A DNA stretch of 64,000 bases from Bdellovibrio sp. ZAP7 (GTDB taxonomy: Bacteria; Bdellovibrionota; Bdellovibrionia; Bdellovibrionales; Bdellovibrionaceae): contig NZ_CP030082.1 in the NCBI RefSeq assembly GCF_006874645.1, positions 558,001 through 622,000 of the forward strand. The letters run 5' to 3'. Positions 9,115 through 17,826 of this stretch are shown piece by piece. Every line of letters starts with the position of its first letter. Position 1 is the first letter of the stretch. The notes under the pieces are model-generated. The model had not been told where the DNA came from, made no database searches, and worked only from the letters and a program-made list of their open reading frames with translations. The translations under genes were made by a program, and so were the position numbers.

Positions 9115-9522
9115 ATGAAAAATAGAATTTTGGTTGTTGAAGATGATTTAGCCCTCAAGCCGATTTGGGAGCATATTTTGCGCCGGCAGTTCACTGACTA
9201 TCACTTGGACTGGGCGGTGAGCTGCGAAGAAGCGCAAAAACTTGTCAGTTCCTCGATCGTTCATGAATCACCGTATTCTCTGATTGTGACGGACGTATTC
9301 CTTTCAGGAGCGGGCACGGGCTTAGACCTGGTCCGCTTCCTGGCGCGCGCCGTAAAATCCAGCCCTATTATTCTGGTATCTATTGTCGACGAAGTCGCGT
9401 TGCGCACCAAGTACGGCGAGCTCCTGCATAATATGCAGGTCCTGACTAAGCCCATCAGTGTTCCGCAATGTGATCGCGCTTTAGATAAAATCTTTGGAGT
9501 TGATATTGCTCCCTCTAGGTAG
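9115..9522 (+). CDS. receiver-only response regulator (second of the pair)
   Basis: 135 residues, a lone receiver domain: VVEDDLALKPIWEHIL at the N-terminus, TDVFLSGAGTGLDL with the phospho-Asp near D60, and TKP with the conserved Lys near the end. It lacks an output domain. It is a diverged copy of the protein at 8265, which has about 25 extra N-terminal residues. An AAGGAAG site precedes the ATG. The gap to the following dehydrogenase gene is only 8 bases, so all four genes from 8265 to 10409 may share a transcript. Confidence 0.85.
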   Translation: MKNRILVVEDDLALKPIWEHILRRQFTDYHLDWAVSCEEAQKLVSSSIVHESPYSLIVTDVFLSGAGTGLDLVRFLARAVKSSPIILVSIVDEVALRTKYGELLHNMQVLTKPISVPQCDRALDKIFGVDIAPSR

Positions 9523-9530
9523 GAGGCAAA

Positions 9531-10409
9531 ATGCAAACCCTATCCGTCTTTCGCAAAGTTATATTAATTACCGGCTGCACTTCGGGCTTGGGTAAAGCGA
9601 TTGCTGAAAAGCTAATTCGTTCTGATCGCTATCGTGTCGTGGTTACCGCCAGGGCCCCTTCTTTCGAAAAGCTGGCGTCGATCTTTCCTGAAAATGAAAA
9701 CACTATGCTTCTGCCCTTGGATGTGACGCAAGATGCGGAAATTTCCGTCGCGGTGAATGAAATCTGCCGACGTTGGGAGCGAATTGACGTTTTGATTAAC
9801 AACGCGGGCGTTTGTTTTCGCTCTGTGGTCGAGCATATGGATGTCAGTGCTGAAGACTTGCAGATGCGCACTAATTTTTTTGGACCGGTTAATTTAATGA
9901 AATCTGTTTTGCCTATTATGCGTGAACAGCGCAAGGGGCATATCGTTAATATCTCTTCTGTCAGTGGGATGGTGTCGATGCCCACCATGGCTTCATACAG
10001 TGCCTCCAAGCATGCTCTGGAAGGGGTGAGCGAGGCTTTGTGGTATGAATGCAGACCCTATGGCATTCATGTCAGCATCGTGCAGCCAGGCTTTATTAAT
10101 TCGGCTTCGTTCAAAAATGTCGTCTTATCACCGAAGGCCCGTTTAAGTTACGAGCTCCGTGGGCCTCATTCTGAATACTATGATTCAATGGCTCCCTTTA
10201 TTGAAAAGTTAATGGGGTATTCGTTCAGTCGTCCCGAAGCTGTGGCAAACAGAATTATGAAGCTGATCGAAAAGAACAATCCACCTTTGCGAACCAAGGT
10301 GACCTTGGACGCGATTGTCTTTGGAATATTAAGACGGATAATACCTGGCTCTTGGTTTCATAAGATAATGTTTTATTTTTTACCCGAGTCGAAACACTGG
10401 GGAAAATAA
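9531..10409 (+). CDS. short-chain dehydrogenase/reductase (SDR) family protein
   Basis: 292 residues with a classical SDR layout: the nucleotide-binding motif TGCTSGLGKAIAE at about 15-27, NNAG near 88-91, a serine in NISSVSGM near 142, and the catalytic pair YSASK (Y156, K160). It should catalyse NAD(P)-dependent oxidation or reduction of an alcohol or ketone. The extended C-terminal region after about 190 and the hydrophobic tail ending RRIIPGSWFHKIMFYFLP suggest membrane or lipid association, as in lipid-acting SDRs. The substrate is unknown. TAGGAGGC precedes the ATG, 8 bases after the receiver gene. Confidence 0.85.
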   Translation: MQTLSVFRKVILITGCTSGLGKAIAEKLIRSDRYRVVVTARAPSFEKLASIFPENENTMLLPLDVTQDAEISVAVNEICRRWERIDVLINNAGVCFRSVVEHMDVSAEDLQMRTNFFGPVNLMKSVLPIMREQRKGHIVNISSVSGMVSMPTMASYSASKHALEGVSEALWYECRPYGIHVSIVQPGFINSASFKNVVLSPKARLSYELRGPHSEYYDSMAPFIEKLMGYSFSRPEAVANRIMKLIEKNNPPLRTKVTLDAIVFGILRRIIPGSWFHKIMFYFLPESKHWGK

Positions 10410-10413
10410 AAAA

Positions 10414-10444
10414 TGGGCTCAGAAGGAGGGAACCTCTGAGCCCA
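10414..10444 (-). terminator. intrinsic terminator of the coiled-coil gene
   Basis: A 10-bp perfect stem: TGGGCTCAGA (10414-10423) pairs with TCTGAGCCCA (10435-10444). On the minus strand the stem is followed by a T-rich run (ATTTTTTATTTT), which fits a rho-independent terminator for the gene at 10469-11500. On the plus strand no T run follows. Confidence 0.75.
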
Positions 10445-10468
10445 CGGAGGAAACTTGTATTTTAGATC

Positions 10469-11500
10469 TTAAGCTTGAACAGTTGGCGCTGCGACCGGTT
10501 GTGGTTGTGCTACCTGTTGTCCTTGTTGAGCGGCGTGAATTTGCTGAAGCTGCTGTTGGTTCACCACATTTTGCGCATGCTGCGCTTGTTGGTGATAGTA
10601 GTTCAGTTTCGCTACGTACTCTTTCAAAGACATGTTTTCTTGTTTCAAGATTACAGATTGGCTGAGTGCCTGTTGCAGGTGACTGAAGTAGTCTTGTGCT
10701 TCCAGGGATTTTTTATCCAATGCCATTTTCATTTCAACGATCTTAGTCTCTGCCACCGAAGTCAGATTTTTCAGGACTTCATTTTGCTGATGAGCTGAAG
10801 CCTCGACTTCACTGAAAGAAGTGCTGATTTTTTCAATCTCTTCGTTCAGTGATTTGATCGTGTTATCGCGCTCTTCAATCGTGGCCATTAAATCTGCGTT
10901 GGCTTGTTCAAGTTCAGCTTGGTCTTGTTTGAACTTTTGGATCTCGGCCTGCATTTTTTCGTACTGTTGTTCCCACAAGTCTTGCTCGCGAGCCCAAGCA
11001 CTTTTTGCTTTGGCGAATTCCATTGCCGTTTCGTCCTTCAAAGCACGAGTCAGATCCAGATCACGTTGAAGAATTTTATTTCTTTCAAACATCGACTGAG
11101 AATATTTTTTCTCTTCGCTTTGAATTTGGAGGGCGCGAGCCTTCAAACCTTGAATCTCAAGTTGCAGCTGCAAACTCAATTCTAACGATTTTGCAAGATC
11201 CGAGGACATCTTGGCATTCGTTGCGCGTTCTGCGCTGAGTTGATCAGCCAACAATTTTGTCTGAGCATCCAACGTTTCAGATCCGTAAGAAACGCTCTCG
11301 AGAGATTTAATTTTCTCGCGCAATTCCTCTTGCGAACCTTTCAAGTCAGAATTGAATTTCTTCATCTGCTCTTGCATTTGCTCGTACTTTGGCTGAGTTG
11401 GATGATTCTCATCCGTGTCAGCTGTCGTGCTAAGCTCATTCAATTTATTACAAATTTCATCGAATAGTTTTTCATGCTCTGGAACGGAAGGATTTGTCAT
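10469..11500 (-). CDS. long coiled-coil protein, function unknown
   Basis: 343 residues with no signal peptide or membrane segment. Residues from about 40 to 290 show almost unbroken heptad-like patterning rich in Glu, Lys, Gln, Leu and Ala (for example EEIEKISTSFSEVEASAHQQ). A Gln/Ala/His-rich tail follows (QQQLQQIHAAQQGQQVAQPQ). This suggests a cytoplasmic structural or scaffold protein. Cytoskeletal and cell-shape proteins of predatory bacteria include such coiled coils, but I recognise no specific family. It is monocistronic: its own intrinsic terminator lies downstream and a divergent start at 11594 lies upstream. Confidence 0.75.
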   Translation of the reverse strand: MTNPSVPEHEKLFDEICNKLNELSTTADTDENHPTQPKYEQMQEQMKKFNSDLKGSQEELREKIKSLESVSYGSETLDAQTKLLADQLSAERATNAKMSSDLAKSLELSLQLQLEIQGLKARALQIQSEEKKYSQSMFERNKILQRDLDLTRALKDETAMEFAKAKSAWAREQDLWEQQYEKMQAEIQKFKQDQAELEQANADLMATIEERDNTIKSLNEEIEKISTSFSEVEASAHQQNEVLKNLTSVAETKIVEMKMALDKKSLEAQDYFSHLQQALSQSVILKQENMSLKEYVAKLNYYHQQAQHAQNVVNQQQLQQIHAAQQGQQVAQPQPVAAPTVQA

Positions 11501-11593
11501 AGACTTTATTCTGGTCTATGGACCGAAGTCCGTCATTGAAAATTATTGACAAGACTTATGGCTCTCGATTTAGGTCCAGTGTGGAGGTTGTAG

Positions 11594-12154
11594 ATGTTTG
11601 TTTCTAAGTGTTCCCGATATGTCATTGCTCTGGTTTTCACTCTCAATTCCGTTGCATTTGCGCAATCACCGGATTCGTTAGGCAGTGATATCAAACAACC
11701 TCAGCAGGCCTCTGAATATATTTTCCGCTCATCACCTAAAGAGTCGTTGATCAGTGTGCAGCTTTTGGGGGCCGTCACTAGACCCGGGATTTACTATGTT
11801 CCTCCATCCACGGATTTGTTGAAGCTGATCACTCTGGCAGGCGGCGCTGGTAGCACTGGAGATATGTCTGAAATTACGGTAAGAAAACTGGAACCAAAAT
11901 CTTGGGCAGAAATTAAATCTAAAGCCGTCAGTGAATATCAAGGTGCCTACGAAGTCGATGCTGAAAAAGTCATCAAATACGGGGGAGCCAAACAATTAAA
12001 GCTCGCTCAGGATGATTTCATTTATGTTCCTTCCAAATCATATATGGTCAGTAGCGATGCCACTCGTACTATCACAGTTGTCTCTTTAGTTTTGGGAATT
12101 GCCTTGACGGCACTGCTGATTGACAAAAATTCGGGACATAACGGGGCTCACTAA
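11594..12154 (+). CDS. exported SLBB-domain protein of the polysaccharide locus
   Basis: 186 residues. A signal peptide (to about AFAQ, residue 24) is followed by an SLBB-type beta-grasp segment: SVQLLGAVTRPGIYYVPPSTDLLKLI, then LAGGAGSTGD, around 55-95. A hydrophobic stretch near the C-terminus (TITVVSLVLGIALTALLI) should be a membrane anchor. SLBB domains occur in Wza-type polysaccharide export proteins. This protein lacks the N-terminal Poly_export part, so it is probably an accessory rather than the channel. GGAGG precedes the ATG. It is followed after one base by the O-antigen ligase-like gene, starting the polysaccharide gene run. A TTGACA lies at 11546, but its -10 partner is weak. Confidence 0.75.
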   Translation: MFVSKCSRYVIALVFTLNSVAFAQSPDSLGSDIKQPQQASEYIFRSSPKESLISVQLLGAVTRPGIYYVPPSTDLLKLITLAGGAGSTGDMSEITVRKLEPKSWAEIKSKAVSEYQGAYEVDAEKVIKYGGAKQLKLAQDDFIYVPSKSYMVSSDATRTITVVSLVLGIALTALLIDKNSGHNGAH

Positions 12155-12155
12155 C

Positions 12156-13496
12156 ATGGTTCACGCAAAGGACGCGCGTATTTTATTTTTGATAAAATGC
12201 TTGGTGGCGTTGACGTTTCTTTGCAAGGTTTCGTTAGGCGGAATACTCCCTATTCCGCGGGAAGTTCCGTATTTAATTTTTCAGCAGGGGATGCATCCTT
12301 ATATCAATGTCCTTTTGACGTTTCTGTTTGGGGGGCCGTTAGTTCTTTTGTGGCTGCGAGTTCGCGCTCGCCAGCACCTTAGTGGCTTCTATAAGTTATT
12401 TGTTTTCTTTTTAATGATTGTTTTGGCGGTGCAGACTTTGCTGCAGGTTTATTACGTTAATCCCGATGAATCCGCGATCATGCAGATCGGGGCGATGCTG
12501 GTTTCGCTTTTCATGGTGGGCATTTATGGTTTGATCATTCCGAGTTTGTGGAATGCTCAAGACTTTCTAAGGTTTGTGCAGCGCTGGACGGGGGCTTTAG
12601 TTTTACTCTCGCTGGTGGTTCTGGTTCTGCATCCGGGGTCTACATTTAAAGGTGGCCGCTTTATTGGGGTCTTTAAACACATCCCTCACATGGTCACCTG
12701 TGCAACAACCGCTTTTGTTTTTTCATTAGGTACTTTTCTGCTTGAGCATAAACTGAAACATAAGATTTGGAATTCGCTGATTTTATTTGTGAGCTTCATC
12801 GCGATCATATTAACGGGAACACGTTCTTCGGCGGCAGCGGCGATGTTTGCGTTTTTACTGACCCTGATTTTACACGAAACAAGAACGACTAAGGGTCGCA
12901 TGTTTAAATTCGGTGTGGTTTCATTTCTCACAACCTTTACGCTGTTCTTTGGTATGCAAAGTTACGAGCTCGCCCATGACATCGCAACGGGACACTCTTC
13001 GCTGGGTGGTCGACAGGCACAGGATGGAATTGCCTCGCGAATGGAAGAAGTCGAGCGTGGCAGTGAAATCTTTAAACAGGAACCGTGGTTAGGCCATGGT
13101 TTGATGTCTAAGTTTGCTTCCGGAAATGATGTGGACGTTTCGAACTACAATTCTTTTAAAGATCCGCACAACATTTTTGTCTCGGCAGGTGTTGTGGGAG
13201 GATGGCCTCTGTTGATACTGGCAGCGATAGCGCTCGGTTTCATGACGATCGGCGCGCTAAAGGCATTGAAATCATTTAGCATCGCGAAACGCCAGATCTC
13301 TATTTATTTGCTCGCCCATATACCAATTTTAGTGATTTATCATATTCACTTGTCTATTGGTGGTATGGCGGATCGCCTTTACTGGATGGTCTTTGGCTTC
13401 GTTGCTGCGGCCGTTTTTGAAGAGGTGCGAATTCGCTCGGCAAGTTCTACAAAGGAAACCATAAGTGCCGAACTGGGGCTACTGTCTAAGTCTTAG
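12156..13496 (+). CDS. O-antigen ligase/polymerase-like (WaaL/Wzy) membrane protein
   Basis: 446 residues from the ATG at 12156; an in-frame TTG at 12120 lies within the SLBB gene. There are about ten to twelve hydrophobic segments. A longer extracytoplasmic loop (about 275-335) contains ASRMEEVERGSEIFKQEPWL, GHG and DPHN-IFVSAGVVGGWPLL, which is the typical Wzy_C layout of O-antigen ligases and polymerases. It should join or polymerise undecaprenyl-linked glycans at the outer face of the inner membrane. With the SLBB protein upstream and the Wzz-like copolymerase downstream it forms a surface polysaccharide module. Ligase and polymerase cannot be told apart from sequence alone. Confidence 0.8.
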   Translation: MVHAKDARILFLIKCLVALTFLCKVSLGGILPIPREVPYLIFQQGMHPYINVLLTFLFGGPLVLLWLRVRARQHLSGFYKLFVFFLMIVLAVQTLLQVYYVNPDESAIMQIGAMLVSLFMVGIYGLIIPSLWNAQDFLRFVQRWTGALVLLSLVVLVLHPGSTFKGGRFIGVFKHIPHMVTCATTAFVFSLGTFLLEHKLKHKIWNSLILFVSFIAIILTGTRSSAAAAMFAFLLTLILHETRTTKGRMFKFGVVSFLTTFTLFFGMQSYELAHDIATGHSSLGGRQAQDGIASRMEEVERGSEIFKQEPWLGHGLMSKFASGNDVDVSNYNSFKDPHNIFVSAGVVGGWPLLILAAIALGFMTIGALKALKSFSIAKRQISIYLLAHIPILVIYHIHLSIGGMADRLYWMVFGFVAAAVFEEVRIRSASSTKETISAELGLLSKS

Positions 13497-13596
13497 ACGG
13501 CCATTCCGCGTGATTCCGTCTTGACTTGCACCTGAGGTCGGTACAAAAAATGCTCCACTCTCGAGCGATGAAGTCCCTTTCTAAAAAGGATGCGAA

Positions 13597-14736
13597 ATGA
13601 AATCAGGAATCGTATTAGTTGTGACTGCGGGTATGCTGTCTTTGACTGCTTGTAATAGCGGTTTTGATGTTGCTAAACAGGATCTACAATTGTCTTTGAG
13701 TGATAACCAGGCTGCAGTTTCAATAGCAGCATGGGAAGGTTCTGAAAATCATCCCGATCGTGTTTTTGAAAAATGGCAATCTGAAATCAAAGCTAAATCA
13801 CTTAAGGCGGAAGAAGTCTGTCAGGCTTTACTTGAGGCCGATGGCCCAACTCTTTCATTGATGGCACCGGAGATTGAGCGCGCGGAAAATGCGGAAATGC
13901 TTAAAGGCTGTAAAGCTGATCTTTTGGCAAAAGTTCAAAAGTTTTATGAAGATGATCGCGATAATTTGACTATGAACCTGGAAAACTTCTTTGGTGATCA
14001 GACGACACCCAGAGACTATCGTCCCGTAACTCCTCGAAAATTCCCAGACAATGTTCAGATTCGGGATATGTCGAATGGTTACTATGCCGTTAATGCGGAT
14101 GTGGCTCCAGGCGAAGTTATTTTGACGTTTGACGACGGTCCTTCTGAAAAATATACGCAGATTATTTTGAAAACTTTGAAGCAAATGAATGCGAAGGCTA
14201 TTTTCTTCCACTTGGGTAAGAACGTGAATGCGAATCCAAACATCGTGAAAATGGTTGCAGCTGACGGCCACTCCATTGGTGGTCACTCGATGTCTCATAG
14301 ATGTCTTGCGAATAAAACGATCTGTGCAAAAAACAATGGTGGTAAGGCGCTGTCGTTTAAACAAGCCACAGAAGAAATCGCGGGCAGTATGAATGCGATT
14401 AAAAACACTCTTGGTTGGGTCGATCCATTCTTTAGATTCCCATATGGGGAGTACGATAAATCTTTAACGGCTTATTTGAATAACAAAGGCATCGGTAACT
14501 TCTATTGGAGAATCGATTCCAATGACTGGAAATCACAGACTCCATCGAATTTGATTAAAAATACGATGAACCAAGTGAAAGCGGCAGGCAAAGGCATTAT
14601 CCTTTTCCACGATATTCATCAAAGAACTGCGGAAGCACTTCCAGAAATTTTGAGCCAGCTTTATAGCGGCGGTTACAAAATTGTTCTTTTGAAGCCTAAG
14701 AAAGCAATGACAGTCCCAGTCAATCCTGCTCCGTAA
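13597..14736 (+). CDS. polysaccharide deacetylase (NodB) lipoprotein 1
   Basis: 379 residues. The lipobox LTAC puts the lipidated Cys at 19. The first 150 residues are a helical region of unknown role. The NodB domain then shows all motifs: TFDDGPS with D180, HSMSH with H230 and H234, RFPYGEYD, and IILFHDIH near the end. The zinc-binding Asp-His-His triad is complete, so an active N- or O-deacetylase of peptidoglycan or exopolysaccharide is expected, anchored in a membrane. Bdellovibrio is known to deacetylate prey peptidoglycan, but those enzymes are a separate question. The position between ligase-like and Wzz-like genes favours exopolysaccharide. A paralogue follows at 16186. TTGACT (13521) with TACAAA 15 bases on is a possible promoter. 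Confidence 0.85.
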   Translation: MKSGIVLVVTAGMLSLTACNSGFDVAKQDLQLSLSDNQAAVSIAAWEGSENHPDRVFEKWQSEIKAKSLKAEEVCQALLEADGPTLSLMAPEIERAENAEMLKGCKADLLAKVQKFYEDDRDNLTMNLENFFGDQTTPRDYRPVTPRKFPDNVQIRDMSNGYYAVNADVAPGEVILTFDDGPSEKYTQIILKTLKQMNAKAIFFHLGKNVNANPNIVKMVAADGHSIGGHSMSHRCLANKTICAKNNGGKALSFKQATEEIAGSMNAIKNTLGWVDPFFRFPYGEYDKSLTAYLNNKGIGNFYWRIDSNDWKSQTPSNLIKNTMNQVKAAGKGIILFHDIHQRTAEALPEILSQLYSGGYKIVLLKPKKAMTVPVNPAP

Positions 14737-14830
14737 GGAAATTTCAGGATCTTAATCCTCATTACATAATAGACACAGGCCATCCTTGTGAAAGGGTGGC
14801 AAAACTATTACGTCGGGGGATTTTGGGGTT

Positions 14831-16189
14831 ATGAACGATCCACATTTAGAGCCAGAACTCAGCGTTGGCGAAATCTTAAAATTATATTTGTCACACTGGC
14901 GGATGTTCGCGGTTTTTACTGCGGTCCTCTTCACGCTTAGCGTGATCGTTTACGTCGTCAAAATTCCCTACGTGGCGACGACCTCCATTATCTTTAATGA
15001 CTCCCAAAATTCTGCAGTCCAAGCCTTTTCCACACAGTTCTTTGGTTTGAACAAATCTCTGCAAGAATCAAAAAAAGGCAGCAGTCTTCTTTCCAAACAT
15101 ATCGAGTATTTAAAAACGCGCGAATTCTTTGAAGCTGTCTTGGCGAAAATTCCAGAACGTGGTGAATCCGGACAGATTTCTCTGGAGGAACGCAAAGGTT
15201 TTGAAACATTCCGCGATAAGTATTTAGCGGAAATTGATAGTGCTCCTGAAAACAAAATAGCAGTTTTGCAAAAACTCGATCGTTGGACAAAGGCGCAGTT
15301 GGATTCTGATTTTGAAATCAAAATCGTCGCTGCCACTCCAGATCGTGCGATGTCTTTATTCCTTGTGAATACGGTTGTGCAGACTGCGGATGCGCTTTTA
15401 AGACAGCGTGAGCTTGATGAAATCGGTCGCGTTGAAAAATTCATGGCCGAGCAGAAGAAAGATGCTGATGAAAAATTGGTGACCATCGGTAAGGAACTGG
15501 CAGAGCTGCAGAATCGCGACAAGAGCATGCTGCCATTGGGTTCTAAGGATAAAATCGGAGATTACGTCAGCGAACTTTTGGTGCGCTCGAACGAATTGAA
15601 ACTTAAAATCAGTCAGAATTCCAAAATGATTTCTTATCTGAACAAGGATCGCACTCCGGGAGCGGATAACTCTATGTATGGAGTGGGTGGGCAGATCGAG
15701 AATCTGAAAAATCAAAACGATATTTTGAAGGACCAACTGTCGCAGGTTCAAGCTTCCATTGAAAGTCTAAAAGCGGAATCCCGCGAGCTTCCGTTCCAGG
15801 CGCAAATGGCCGAAGATTTGAAAAAGAAATCTGAACTCGAGTTTAATCGCTATAAAGAAGTCAGCTCGGCGTTGGCTAAATTGGAATCATTGAAGCTTTC
15901 CATTGGGCGACGCTTTGATATTCTTGAGTCCGCTCGCTGGGAAACCACGGTTCCGCAAATTGGGTTGGTGGCGCTGGCGTTGCTAAGTATTCTTATCAGT
16001 CAGTTCGTGGGCTCGTTGATTATCTATTTCCGTTATCTATGGAATCCAAATGTGGTCACAGCTGAAGCCACTCGCAACTTAGTGGTGTGGGATGGCCATT
16101 CACTGGATCCGCGAGTGATCATTGAAAATTCTAAAATTAAATTGAATCTTAAACAGCCCGACAAGGACGAGACGGTGAATGTGATATGA
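14831..16189 (+). CDS. Wzz-like polysaccharide co-polymerase / chain-length determinant
   Basis: 452 residues with the two-membrane-segment layout of the family: the first near 22-42 (FAVFTAVLFTLSVIVYVV) and the second near 378-400 (IGLVALALLSILISQFVGSLI). Between them lies a large periplasmic part with long coiled-coil helices (about 195-350). A short cytoplasmic tail follows without a Walker kinase domain, so it is a PCP without a fused tyrosine kinase. Such proteins set chain length and couple to the Wzy polymerase, here probably the protein at 12156. Its stop overlaps the next ATG in ATGA, so translation of the second deacetylase is coupled to it. Confidence 0.78.
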   Translation: MNDPHLEPELSVGEILKLYLSHWRMFAVFTAVLFTLSVIVYVVKIPYVATTSIIFNDSQNSAVQAFSTQFFGLNKSLQESKKGSSLLSKHIEYLKTREFFEAVLAKIPERGESGQISLEERKGFETFRDKYLAEIDSAPENKIAVLQKLDRWTKAQLDSDFEIKIVAATPDRAMSLFLVNTVVQTADALLRQRELDEIGRVEKFMAEQKKDADEKLVTIGKELAELQNRDKSMLPLGSKDKIGDYVSELLVRSNELKLKISQNSKMISYLNKDRTPGADNSMYGVGGQIENLKNQNDILKDQLSQVQASIESLKAESRELPFQAQMAEDLKKKSELEFNRYKEVSSALAKLESLKLSIGRRFDILESARWETTVPQIGLVALALLSILISQFVGSLIIYFRYLWNPNVVTAEATRNLVVWDGHSLDPRVIIENSKIKLNLKQPDKDETVNVI

Positions 16190-17319
16190 GTTCAGTGAAA
16201 AAATCTTTTACTTATGTGGCAGCTACTTTTCTTTTGTCATCTTGCGGGAATGGTGTTGGTCAACAGATTCAAAATACAATTCAGGTAAATAGAAATGCCA
16301 CTTCGTTGGCGGAATGGTCGGCATCTCCTTCTAATCCTGAAAACTTGTTTGTTCAGTGGCGTCAAGAAGCGAAGAATCTGGATGAGCAGGAAAAACTAAG
16401 TTCTCAGATTTGCAGTAAGCTTAAAGATCTGGATGGTTTGTCGCTAACGATCTTTGAGAATGAAATTCGCAATGAATTCAACAAGCCGCTGGTAATGCCC
16501 TGTCGTAAAGATTTACTGGCTCAGCTAGAAAGACATTATGCCGCCGAACGCGCGACTTTGAAAATCCGCGTGAATGCCTTGAGCCAGCAGCCTTCCGGAA
16601 ATAACTTTCAGTTTCCCGAAAACGTTCAATACCGTGATGTTTCTAAAGGATATTACGCCAGAGCGGGGGATGTTGGACCAAAAGAAATCGTGATCACTTT
16701 CGATGACGGCCCCAGCGCAATTTACACTCCGTCGGTTTTAAGATCCTTAAAAGAGGTCAACGCCAAGGCGCATTTTTTTCAACTTGGAAAAAACATCCGC
16801 CAGAATTTCGATGTCACAAAAGCCGTAGCAGCTGATGGTCACGCTGTGGGAACTCACTCCATGACTCATTCCTGCCTGGCAAATACACCGACCTGCGAGC
16901 GTTTGATGTATAAGGCCCTGTCCTTTACCGAAGCCGTCGCAGAAATCAAAGGTGGCCATCAGGCAGCATTCGATACGTTGGGCTTCGTCGAACCCTTCTT
17001 TCGTTTTCCTTACGGAGAAGTCGACCCAGAGCTGCGCAACTTCCTAAATCAGAATTCAGTCGCAGAGTTTAACTGGAACATCGACAGCGAAGACTGGAAA
17101 GCCCAAACCAACGAAGAACTTCTGAGACATACTCTAGAAACCATCGACAAAAAAGGTAAAGGCATCCTCCTCATGCACGACATCCATAGAAGAACTGCAG
17201 AGGTCCTACCGCAACTATTAGCCGAGCTTTACAACCGAGGCTTCAGTGTTGTATTACTCCAACCCACGGACGCAACTGCGCGGTATAACAGCAAGCTAGT
17301 CAAGAAGCCCTTACCCTAG
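16186..17319 (+). CDS. polysaccharide deacetylase (NodB) lipoprotein 2
   Basis: 377 residues, a full-length paralogue of the lipoprotein at 13597, including the helical N-terminal part and the shared NVQ-RD-S-GYYA linker. The lipobox LSSC gives a lipidated Cys at 20. NodB motifs are TFDDGPS (D174), HSMTH (H224, H228), RFPYGEVD and LLMHDIH, so the metal site is intact. The ATG overlaps the Wzz-like stop by ATGA. Two complete copies around one copolymerase suggest sequential or differently targeted deacetylation of one polymer. The stop codon is embedded in the CCTAGG that begins the downstream palindrome at 17315. Confidence 0.85.
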   Translation: MSSVKKSFTYVAATFLLSSCGNGVGQQIQNTIQVNRNATSLAEWSASPSNPENLFVQWRQEAKNLDEQEKLSSQICSKLKDLDGLSLTIFENEIRNEFNKPLVMPCRKDLLAQLERHYAAERATLKIRVNALSQQPSGNNFQFPENVQYRDVSKGYYARAGDVGPKEIVITFDDGPSAIYTPSVLRSLKEVNAKAHFFQLGKNIRQNFDVTKAVAADGHAVGTHSMTHSCLANTPTCERLMYKALSFTEAVAEIKGGHQAAFDTLGFVEPFFRFPYGEVDPELRNFLNQNSVAEFNWNIDSEDWKAQTNEELLRHTLETIDKKGKGILLMHDIHRRTAEVLPQLLAELYNRGFSVVLLQPTDATARYNSKLVKKPLP

Positions 17320-17417
17320 GCCTACTATTGATTTTAAGCTGCGTTGCTGCGTCGTCGGCGTACTGGTAGTACGCCTTCCTCCTGGCGCCTTGTTAAAATC
17401 AATATTAGGCGCCTAGG
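17315..17417. repeat. nested intergenic palindrome, copy 1 of a GCTGCGTTG...CGCCTTG family
   Basis: Outer arms start with CCTAGGC (17315) and end with GCCTAGG (17411-17417). They continue through ATTGATTTTAA and its complement TTAAAATCAAT. The core hairpin is GGCGTACT (17357-17364) / AGTACGCC (17368-17375), flanked by GCTGCGTTG (17338-17346) and CGCCTTG (17386-17392). The same core and flanks occur at 59110-59185, so this is a dispersed element rather than a gene-specific terminator. Related hairpins seem widespread in bacterial intergenic regions; I recall the pattern but cannot search. Confidence 0.75.
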
Positions 17418-17430
17418 AAGCTGAGCTTGT

Positions 17431-17826
17431 TTGGGTGGATGCAGTTTGAAAACGGATAAAGACAGACCGTCTACTTGGCGGAAATATTCTGATGGAATGT
17501 GCAATGGGTGCCATGGGCATTGTTGTACTATGCCTGTGGAAATTAAACTGTCTGACTTAATCCGTCTTGGCGTCACTGACGAAGACGAGGCTGCGGCTGG
17601 CGTAAAAAAACTTTCGAAACGCCTGATCAAAGAAAAAATAATTATCTCCTACAGAAGCGGCACCGAATTCTTCATGCTAAGCTCCCGCCCCAACGGAGAC
17701 TGCCTCTATTTACACCCAATCACGCGCCTCTGCACAGTCTACGAAAAACGCCCAGACACCTGCCGAGAATTCCCAAAAATAGGCCCCCGTCCAGGCTACT
17801 GCCCCGTAGGCCCAAAATCCAAATAA
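17431..17826 (+). CDS. YkgJ-family cysteine-cluster protein
   Basis: 131 residues from a TTG at 17431; a second in-frame TTG at 17446, preceded by GGTGGA, is equally possible. The cysteine pattern CNGCHGHCC near 24-32, then C in GDCLYL, C in RLCTVYEKRP and C in DTCREFP is that of the YkgJ / CxxCxxCC family. These proteins are predicted to bind zinc or an iron-sulfur cluster and have no firmly known role. The gene is alone on its strand between two large palindromes (17315-17417 and 17969-18178). Its 3' codons are unusually rich in C-ending choices (CCC, CGC, CTC) compared with neighbours, which may point to separate origin. Confidence 0.8.
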   Translation: MGGCSLKTDKDRPSTWRKYSDGMCNGCHGHCCTMPVEIKLSDLIRLGVTDEDEAAAGVKKLSKRLIKEKIIISYRSGTEFFMLSSRPNGDCLYLHPITRLCTVYEKRPDTCREFPKIGPRPGYCPVGPKSK

